Below, in pieces: positions 50,800 to 59,900 of a stretch of DNA of 64,000 bases. Position 1 is the first letter of the stretch, and each line of letters starts with the position of its first letter. The translations under genes and the position numbers were made by a program. The notes beneath the pieces were generated by a model, which did not search any database, was not told the origin of the DNA, and saw nothing but the letters and a program-made list of their open reading frames with translations. The stretch comes from UKL13-2 sp031431435 (lineage in GTDB: Bacteria > Pseudomonadota > Gammaproteobacteria > Burkholderiales > Usitatibacteraceae): the NCBI GenBank assembly GCA_031431435.1, contig JANPDI010000031.1, positions 47,935 through 111,934 of the forward strand. The letters run 5' to 3'.

Positions 50800-53700
50800 A
50801 TGAATTTCATCCGACACTTGCAAACATCATCCGGCACGACCGCAAGCCAAATGCACGCCGCATTGATGTCTAAATTGGCGTTATGTTTGTTGTTCTTGAC
50901 GCTCTCGGTTGGCGCGATGATGCAAAGCGCCCATGCGCAGGTCGCCCCCGCCGGTGCGCCGATTGGTAACCAGGCCTCGGCGTCTTATGTTGATACGGCG
51001 AACCCGTCTGTCACACTTAATTCGACGTCGAACACGGTTGTCACCACGGTCTCGCAGGTCTACAGCTTTACGCTGACCGCGCCTGGTGCACAAACAAAAC
51101 CGCTGAATCAGCAGGTGTGCTACCCGCACACGATTACCAACACTGGTAACGGCAATGACACGTTTGCGCTAACCGCACCAGTCATGGGTGGCGGCTTTAA
51201 CCACGTTGCACCGATCTCGTACTATCTGGATGCCGATGGTAATGGCGTGCCGGACAACGGCACGGCGATAACGTCCACGACCGCATTAACATCTGCCGGT
51301 CCTTCTTCAATTTTCCGATTTGTGGTCTGTGCGAACACACCTGCATCCGGTCCGGCCGTTGGCGCGACAGGTACCATCACGGTAACCGCAACCAGTGCGG
51401 CGCCGACATCACCACCATCGCAGCAGGTGATCGACACCACCACCATCGGCAATTGTTCGATCACGCTGACCAAAGCCTTGTCGAGCACGCCGCCACCGGG
51501 CGTTACCCCGGTCAGTGGTGGATTGAGCCCCAATGCCGGTCCGTTGTATGTGGTGTTGAGCTATAACAACTCGGGCTCAATTGCCTGTAACAATGCCATC
51601 ATCAACGACCCGTTGCCAAGCGGCTTTGTGTACGTGCCGGGGTCCGGCAGATGGAGTAACAGCGGTGCGACTGTTCTGGGTGATGGCGCGGGTGCCGATC
51701 CGGTCGGTCTGGTCTATACGTCGCCGACCACTGCAGTCACCGGTACTGTCACCGGTACCGTCACATCCGTGCCGGGTTCAACTTCAGGCAACTTGTACTT
51801 CCAGGTCACCATTGCGTCTAATCTTGCTGTCGGTGTGACCGCTGCGACCTCCAACACGGCAACCGTCACATTCACCGATTCGGTGACGATGACCACCACC
51901 GGTCCAAATCCGTCAAACGCCGTCACGTATAGCGTCGCCCAAGTGCCGGCTGTTGCGTTTAATGGTTCGTCAACCTTGAGTCTTGCAGCAAGTGACGATC
52001 CCGTGACCATTGCGTCGTCGTCGCCGGGTCAAACCATCCAATGGACCAACTATGTTTGGAACAACGGCAACGCGCCTGATACGTTTGATATCCAATTTTT
52101 CGACGGTACGGGGGCTGCGGTTGGAACCAGTGCAACGTTCACCGGGGCAAACTGCGCACCGGGCAACGTCGCGCCCGCCTGTTCGTTCCCGGCAGGTACC
52201 ACCTTCACCATGTACAAGTCGGACGGCACTACCACACTGATCGACAACGGCGGTGGTTCGGCCCCGGATACTGGCCAGATTCCGTTGGTCAGTGCGGGAA
52301 CCTGTCCGGCACCGTACATTATTAATACCGCGCTGACGAGTTGCGGCTACGCGGTGATTGTCAAGGCGACCATTCCACCCGGTGTGACATTCCCGATTAC
52401 CGGGCCGCATAACATCGTCCTGCAGGCGACGTCGGCTTCGAACAATGCGATTTCAGATACCGTCACGAATGTGTTGACCGCGATTGCCGCCAATACGGTT
52501 GACTTGACCAACAACGTCAGTATTCCCGGCGCGGTGCTCGCGGACGGCCTTGGTGCCGGCACAGCATCGATCATCACCAACAATGCGGTGACACCTTCGG
52601 TAACGTTGACCACAACCACGCGCTTCCGCTTGTTTGTGAACAACACCAGCGCGATCGCCAGCATTTATGATCTGAGCGCCACATTCTTCTCGGTGCCGGC
52701 GGGTGTTGGTTTGGCGGCGACGCCTGTGAACTGGACGATTCAATTCAAAGCCGACGGTGGTGTAGGTGATTGTTCGACAGTCACGGGTGGCAATATCACC
52801 TCCACCGGTGCCGCGCCAATTGCGGCGGGTGGTAACAGGTTGATTTGTGCCGAAGTGCTGGTTCCACCAACCAATCAAGGCGGTGTTGGCCGTCCAACCG
52901 ACTCTCCGCCCGGAAATTATGTGATCAATTTCCGCGTCGAGCAGCAGGGTAACGCCACCGTATTTGACTTCAAACGCGATCAGATTACGCTTGGCAATGC
53001 CCGCAATGTGTCGATTTCGCCGAACGGAAACCAAAACACTTCGCCAGGTGGATCGGTAACTTATCAGCACACCATTACCAACAGCGGTAACGTGACAGAA
53101 ACCATATCTTTCCCCGGCGCGTTCATGACCAACAATCAGGTCCCCGGGCAGGCGTGGACATCGGCGGCTTATATCGACGACGGTGTGGGTAACACGGGCG
53201 TGCTGAACGTTGGATCGGATACGACCATTACCAATGCGGTGACGTTCATGTTGCCGCCAAATTCGTCGCAGCTGATTTTTGTCAGGGTCAATTCGCCGGC
53301 AATGGCTGGCAGCCCGCCAAACGTCACCACCATCACCGCGACGTACAACGCGACAACGGTATCGGCGACCGACACCACCACGCTGACATCCGGATTGCGT
53401 CTGGATAAATTCCAGCAACTCACGGCGTGCGCCACACCACCGGCGGCACCAACCATCACTGCCGGTGTGCCGAACGGTGCCTGGAGTAACGCGGCGATAC
53501 CGGCGGGTGCCGGCACTGCGCCGGGGCAGTGTATTGCTTACCTGATTGTCGGCTTCAACACGACGGCGAACAATATCAACAACATCACGATTTCCGACGT
53601 TACCCCGGCAAACACCAGATATGAATCGACTTGTAGCCCGACGCCGTTAACCAGTGGTACGTTGTTTGCCTCGGTTGTGCCGGCAAATGCGACGGCTGGA

Positions 53701-53808
53701 ACGGTCACCGCTGTATCGGCGGCAACCCCGGCCGGTCCGGCGGCATCTGCCTCGGTATTGTTGCCGGGCGGCAGTGTTTCGCTGCAGTTCTGTGTGCGGA
53801 TTAATTAA
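50800..53808 (+). CDS. Large secreted protein with DUF11-type repeats
   Basis: The product is 1,002 residues. The ATG at 50800 follows CTGGGGA and begins a long signal peptide (LALCLLFLTLSVGAMMQSAHAQ). The mature protein is Thr/Ser/Gly/Asn-rich with at least five Ig-like units; recognisable pieces are CYPHTITNTGNGNDTFAL, YVVLSYNNSGSIACNNAIINDPLPSGFVYVPG, SPGQTIQWTNYVWNNGNAPDTF and VTYQHTITNSGNVTETISF, with paired Cys residues that could form disulfides. There is no membrane anchor or barrel at the C-terminus (ends LQFCVRIN), so export beyond the periplasm would need a partner, such as the barrel protein encoded next. Confidence 0.8.
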   Translation: MNFIRHLQTSSGTTASQMHAALMSKLALCLLFLTLSVGAMMQSAHAQVAPAGAPIGNQASASYVDTANPSVTLNSTSNTVVTTVSQVYSFTLTAPGAQTKPLNQQVCYPHTITNTGNGNDTFALTAPVMGGGFNHVAPISYYLDADGNGVPDNGTAITSTTALTSAGPSSIFRFVVCANTPASGPAVGATGTITVTATSAAPTSPPSQQVIDTTTIGNCSITLTKALSSTPPPGVTPVSGGLSPNAGPLYVVLSYNNSGSIACNNAIINDPLPSGFVYVPGSGRWSNSGATVLGDGAGADPVGLVYTSPTTAVTGTVTGTVTSVPGSTSGNLYFQVTIASNLAVGVTAATSNTATVTFTDSVTMTTTGPNPSNAVTYSVAQVPAVAFNGSSTLSLAASDDPVTIASSSPGQTIQWTNYVWNNGNAPDTFDIQFFDGTGAAVGTSATFTGANCAPGNVAPACSFPAGTTFTMYKSDGTTTLIDNGGGSAPDTGQIPLVSAGTCPAPYIINTALTSCGYAVIVKATIPPGVTFPITGPHNIVLQATSASNNAISDTVTNVLTAIAANTVDLTNNVSIPGAVLADGLGAGTASIITNNAVTPSVTLTTTTRFRLFVNNTSAIASIYDLSATFFSVPAGVGLAATPVNWTIQFKADGGVGDCSTVTGGNITSTGAAPIAAGGNRLICAEVLVPPTNQGGVGRPTDSPPGNYVINFRVEQQGNATVFDFKRDQITLGNARNVSISPNGNQNTSPGGSVTYQHTITNSGNVTETISFPGAFMTNNQVPGQAWTSAAYIDDGVGNTGVLNVGSDTTITNAVTFMLPPNSSQLIFVRVNSPAMAGSPPNVTTITATYNATTVSATDTTTLTSGLRLDKFQQLTACATPPAAPTITAGVPNGAWSNAAIPAGAGTAPGQCIAYLIVGFNTTANNINNITISDVTPANTRYESTCSPTPLTSGTLFASVVPANATAGTVTAVSAATPAGPAASASVLLPGGSVSLQFCVRIN

Positions 53809-53830
53809 CAACTAAAAGGATTATTGCCGA

Positions 53831-53879
53831 CCTCCTGCCACGGCAGGAGGCTCTGAAAAACGGGAGGATTGTCCTCCCG
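53831..53879 (+). terminator. Tandem hairpins between two DUF11-type genes
   Basis: The first hairpin is CCTCCTGCC / GGCAGGAGG (53831-53850). The second is CGGGAGGA / TCCTCCCG (53861-53879), followed by TTTCTC. The second looks like an intrinsic terminator with a poor T-run, and it could give partial termination and lower expression of the giant downstream gene. Confidence 0.65.
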
Positions 53880-53988
53880 TTTCTCTATGGGCTTTTGCAA
53901 CTGTTAAAGGTTGTGAAAACACATCGAAAAACGGGATTTTGTGCGGTAGTTCGCAACCAATTTTGGGGGCGAAATTGATAATGTTTTG

Positions 53989-56900
53989 ATGCGAAAACGA
54001 AGGTCGACTGACACGCTCTGTTTGCGAAAATTGAGCCTCAACGCGAGGGCAGGCAAACTTGACCCGAAATTCGCGAAAGCCCTCCAAAGCATCAAAAAAA
54101 CCGCTGTTTTAGCTATGAAAAATGCCCGAAATGCGGCATTTTTTGTTTTGTTGGCCGTTGCATCTGTTTTGCCGCTGTCATTGCAGGCGCAGCCAACACC
54201 AGTCGGTACCGTCATCACCAACATTGCAACCGGCATTTTGCAAGTCGCGACGGTGCCCGCGGTTGCAACCAGCAACAGCGTTTCGCTGGTGGTCGCCGCT
54301 CCGCTCCCACCCCCGCCGTCAGCACCGGTTTTGACAAAATCCTTCGGTGCGGCGTCCATCGTGTCGGGCAGTTCAACCCCGCTGACGTTTACGATTGCCA
54401 ATTCATCTGCGGTCGCGCTCGCCGGCGGCACCTTCACCGACAATCTGCCAGCGGGGTTGCGCCTGACGGCCGGTGCAACCGCAACCGTCGGCGGAAGTGT
54501 CGGCTGTTCTGCAACGACGACCCTGCTGCCAACTTCTATTGCAGTCGCAAACCTTGCGGTTCCGGCAAACGCGACGTGTTTGATCACCGTCAACGCCGTC
54601 ACCAACCAGATTGGTCAAACCAATCTATCCTGCGTTGGTAATCCGCCCGTTTTCACCAACGCATTGGCAAACATCTCTGGCGTGGTCGGTCTTGATAACC
54701 AGGTCTCATCACAGTGTTTGGTCGTGAGCCCGGTTGGCGGCCTACCCACCTTGACCAAATATTTTGGGACTTCGGTACTTCGACCCGGCGATCTCACGTC
54801 GCTCAGCTTTTCGATCAGCAACACGGCAGGCAACCCACTTCAAACTGGCATTGGTTTTACGGATCAACTGCCATCGGCCGTTAGCCTTGTGCCAGGCGCC
54901 TCCGCCAGTTTCAGCCCGGGTTGCAGCGGGACGGCCACCTTTCCAAATAGTTCCACCGTGACGCTGGCCGGTGTCACGATCAATGCCGGCACGCCAACTT
55001 GTATGATCCAGATCAACTCAATATCTGTTGCGAATACCGCGGCCAATCCGAGCTGTGGTTCCAACCCTCCGGCGTACACAAACGCGGGCACATCGATTGT
55101 AGGTCTCGCCAATTTGCAAAACCAGGTTGTTCCGCAATGTCTGGTCGTCGCCCAACAAAGTCCGGCATTGACCAAACAATTCGGCGCGTCAGCCATCACA
55201 GCGGGTGATTCCACGACGCTGACGTTTACGCTGACAAACGTCGCGGGAAATCCCGGACAGGCCAATGTCGCCTTCACCGATTTCCTGCCGCCCGGTTTGC
55301 AATTTTTGCCACAGTCGGCAGGCTACGTGGTGGGACCGGGTTGTTTTGCAATTGTCTCGTTCGGCAGGCCAAAAAGCGTAAACATTTCCAGCGGCACCAT
55401 GTCACCCGGCACGGCCTCGTGCACCATCCGGATTACCGGCGTCACCAATACGCCGGGGGCAATCAGTACGACGTCGTGTGCCTCCTCTACGCCGCCGCAA
55501 GATTTCATCAACGACGCGTTTTCGCTGCAGAGCCTCGCCAATGCCGATAACCAGGTGCAGCCGCAGTGTTTGACGGTATTGACGGCATTGCCATCGTTGA
55601 CCAAACAATTCGCCGATGACCGAATCTACGACGGCGACGCCACCAGCCTGACGTTGACAGTACAGAATTCAACCGGTCGGCCGCAGGCAGATGCGGTTGC
55701 GTTCGTTGATACGCTGCCTATCGGTTTGCGCTTTGGGCCGGTCGCGGCTGCCGTTATTCGGGGCGCGGGCTGTACCGGTACGGTCAATCTGGTCGGCAAT
55801 CAAGTCCGGGTGAGTAATCTCAGCCTCGCTGTCGGCACACAAAGTTGTGAAGTGATTATCAGTGGAATCACCAACACCGTCGGGCAGCTCAACGCATCGT
55901 GTGCCACCAACCCCGCCGCGTTTACCAACCAGTCGTCATCGATCAGTGGTCTGACCAACGTGCACAACTTTGTCGCCAACGCTTGCCTGATTGTTGAGCC
56001 ATCCAGCCCGGCGTTGGAAATGACGGTTGCCAAGTCAATCTCTGCACGCGAAGGTTATTCACCCGGCGGCCCGCACACGGTTTCACTCGCATTTTCGAAT
56101 GCCATAACCGGCGCTGCGGCACGCAAGCGTAATGTTTCGATTACCGATGTATTGCCGGCCGGCATGACGATAGTGCCGGGCTCGATGCGCGTCAGTATTG
56201 GTTCTTCAAGCATAAATGCCTCAAACGGCAATGGCAGCGCGGTGGTTGGCACAAGGGCGGTAACCTACGCGTCGTCAGCCGGCCAGCTGCAAATCGACTT
56301 CAGTGTGTTGGAACCCGGCGACGTTGGCACCATCGTGTTTGATGTGGATATTGCCGCCGGCCTCGCACGTGAAACCATTCTGACCAATATCGCCAACCAT
56401 GTGTTTACCAACAGTGCTGATCGTCGCTTCAACAGATCATCGAACGCGGTGACATTTCGCGTCATCGGTGCGTTGGGCGTGACGGTGACGGGCCAGACGA
56501 TTGTCGGCGCCACGCCCGGACAAACGCTGCTTTTTCAAAATACGATTACCAATCGCGGCAACGTCACCGACACCTACGACATTACCCTCAGGGGCGCGAC
56601 GTTTCCGGAAGGCGCAATCATCACGCTGCTTGGCAGTGATGGCGTCACACCGCTCGCCGATAGCAGCCGTAACGGTGTGCCCGATACCGGCCCGGTGTCC
56701 GCTGGTGCCAGCGCAATCGTTGTTGTCAGGGTGGTGTTACCAGCCGGTGTTGTTCCGGGTGGTCCATACCGCGTCTCGAAGTCGGCAAGGTCGGTGACGG
56801 ACCGCAATCTTGTCGCCGCCGACGATGACGTACTGCTCGCGGTGAATCGCAACTGTCAGATTCGTCTCGAGCCGGATAATCGTGCGCGGGTTCGCGCGGG

Positions 56901-59900
56901 CGCAAGCGTCACCTACAGCCATACGCTGACCAATGTCGGCAACTGCGAAGAAACGATTGTCGGCTCGCTCACGGGCGGCGCGACCGGATGGACCGGTGTC
57001 GCTGCGCTTGATCCTGCATCAACCATCAATGGCAGTCTGTCAGGTGCGTTGACTGCCGCAAGCCCGGCGGTGTCAACCCCGGTCGTGCTTGCACCCGGCC
57101 AATCCGCAAATTATCTGGTCGTGGTGACCGCACCTGCCACTGCCCGTCCCGGTGATACCGCAACACACGTTATCGCCGTATCAAGCACGTCAACCGCCAC
57201 GCCGGGTTCGCCTGCTGCGAACAGGGTCGTTTCAAACAATGACGTTACAACGGTCGATCCAAACGCAACCAACCTTCCCGATGACATTATTCGTGGATTT
57301 ATCGACAGCGAATTCAGGCGCACAACACTCTGGACGTTTATCGGACGCGATTTCTTTTTGCGCGCCTCGGCACCGTCGTGCAACGCCGTCCCGGATGTGA
57401 TCGAACGCCGCACAATTATCATCACCGGGCCCAATGGTGAGCGCGAAGAAATTATTGCAATCGAGACCGGACCAAACACCGGCATTTTTGATGCATCCAT
57501 TCCAGTACGTTTGCCGCCGGCAATACCTGGCGACCTGATCCTCGAGGGGGTCGCCTACGATACCTTTGGTGTCGAGATCGTCGGTTGCGGTCGTCGCATT
57601 TCAACCACGGTGACATTGATCGACCCGAACGGTGTTGTGTTCGACAGTCGTACCAATGCACCTGTCGTCGGTGCGAGTGTCCGGCTGGTTCCCGCGCAGG
57701 CAGGTGTATGTTCATCAACACCCGCTGCGGTACAGGTGCTCGATAATGGCGCAGTCGTTAATGCACCGAATCCGGTTGTCACCGGTTCTGACGGACGCTT
57801 TGATTTTCCACTGGTTTCGCCGGGTGATTATTGTGTGCAGGTGCGGCCACCGAACGGCTACACGTGGACATCAATTGTTGCCGCCGATCAATTGCCCGCC
57901 GGGCGCAACATTCTCGCGACCGGACCGACCACTGGCGGATCTTATGGCGGCGCGTTCAGGGTCGGGCCGGAAACCGGTCCGGTCATTCTCGACATCCCGG
58001 TTGACTCAGGTTTGATCAGCGGACTGTTTATCCGCAAAGAAGTGTTGCGCGCATTTGTTGAACTCGGCGAGTTTGTCGACTACACCGTCACGGTCAATAA
58101 CCAGACCGGTTATGCCCTTCGCCAAAGCGATGTCATTGCCACCGATGACTTGCCCGCCGGATTCACCTATGTCCGTGGCAGTGCGCGTGTCGACGGCAAA
58201 GCCATTGCTGATCCAGCTGGCGATAGCGGACCCCGGCTGGTGTTCAATGTGGGCCGCATGGACGCCGGCAAGCAGGCGAAACTAACCTACCGCGTTCGGG
58301 TCGGACCAGGCGCGCTTCAAGGCGACGGCGTCAACCGTGTCATCGCCGCATATCGTATTGGGGCGACGGGTCTTTACAGTCAGTCAAATGTGGCCACTGC
58401 CAAGGTGAGTGTTTCAGCAGGCGTGTTTAGTGATCGCGCCTATGTCGTCGGCAAGATCTTTGCCGATTGCAATGCGGACCGGTTACAAACGCGCGCGGAT
58501 AATAGTGCCGACGGTGAAGTTGGTATTCCAGGCGTGCGCCTGTATTTGGAGGACGGTACCAACGTTGTCACTGACGCAGAGGGGAAATATAGTTTTTATG
58601 GCATCACGCCGCGCACACACGTTTTGAAGATTGACCGGACAACCCTGCCCGATGGGGTTGAAGTTGACGACTTGGCAAAACGTTCAACCCGAAACCTTGG
58701 CAAAGGTGACAGCCGCATACTCGATCTCAAGAATGGGGAAATTCACAAGGCGAATTTTGCCGTGACGGGCTGCAAGCCGGCGGCAATGAAGGACATTGAT
58801 TCGCGCCGTCGTGCCGCGTCACGCGTCAATACGGAAATCGACGGACGGCTGCAGGAAAAGCTCTCGACGGATGGTGTCACACGACCTCTGTCTGATGTTA
58901 AAGCGCTACCGGCAACCGGAACCGTCGGCCAGGCATTAATGCCATCGAATGCAAACGGCGGCGCCAATGCACAAACGCCACAGGCCGCACCAGCCAACAC
59001 AAATGCCGCAGCGGGTGGTGCAATCGTCACACCATCGGTCAAATCACCGACCGCCGCAACCGAGGGCTCGACAAACACCGCCATTGACGCAGGCAGTGTT
59101 GGTGATGGCAAGAGCAGCAATGCGGCGACCGTGTCGCCACTCGAAGAAATATTGCCCGGCGAAAACAATGCGCTGGGTTTCATCGGTTTGAAGAACGGTG
59201 ATGTGCTTGCGTTCGCCCAAACATCAATCCGTGTCAAGGGCGCGACGGGGACAACCTTCAGGCTGATGGTCAACGGCATTGAGGTGTCTGACAGCCGCGT
59301 CGGTAAGCGTGCCGTACTTGAAGACAAACAGTTGCAAGCATGGGAATACATCGGGGTTGCATTGAAGGCGGGTGAAAACGAGCTTTCGGTTACCCAGACC
59401 GACGCGTTTGGCAACCTGCGCGGCGAAAGCAAGATCAAACTGCTGGCACCGGGTGAACTCGCGCAGATCAATATTGAGTACGGTGAGCGTGTCCGCAATA
59501 ACGGCGGTGCCGCCGCCGACGGCAAGACCCCGGTGACTGTAACTGTGCGGATGCTCGACAAATTTGGTACGCCGGTGACCTCGCGTTTGCCGCTGACAAT
59601 CTCATCCAATCTCGGTCGCTGGGATGTGGTTGACGTTAACCCGGTCGAGCCCGGTATCCAGGTGTTTGTCGAGGGGGGCGTTGGTGAATTTGTGATCCTG
59701 CCGCCGGCCGAACCCGGTCAGGCGCTGATCAGCGTTGAGAGTGGGCGCGTCAAACGCAACGTACCGCTCGATTTCCTGCCTGATCTGCGCGATATGGTTG
59801 CGTCCGGTTTGATCGAAGGCATTATCAATTTACGCAAGCTTGATAGCCGCGCAATGGTACCGACCCGCCAGCAGGATGCATTCGAAAAGGAAATCGTCAA

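Noticed and set aside
52453..53418. 321-codon frame on the minus strand inside the second DUF11 gene
   Set aside because: It is an antisense shadow of a Thr/Gly/Asn-rich repeat gene; composition is rich in Arg and Cys and no motif is recognisable.
53904..54605. 233-codon minus-strand frame across the start of the giant gene
   Set aside because: Low-complexity Ala/Thr/Val sequence complementary to the DUF11 repeats, with no ribosome site or family match.
58743..59609. 288-codon minus-strand frame inside the giant gene
   Set aside because: Antisense of the linker and Ig-like region; Ser/Pro-rich with no motif.
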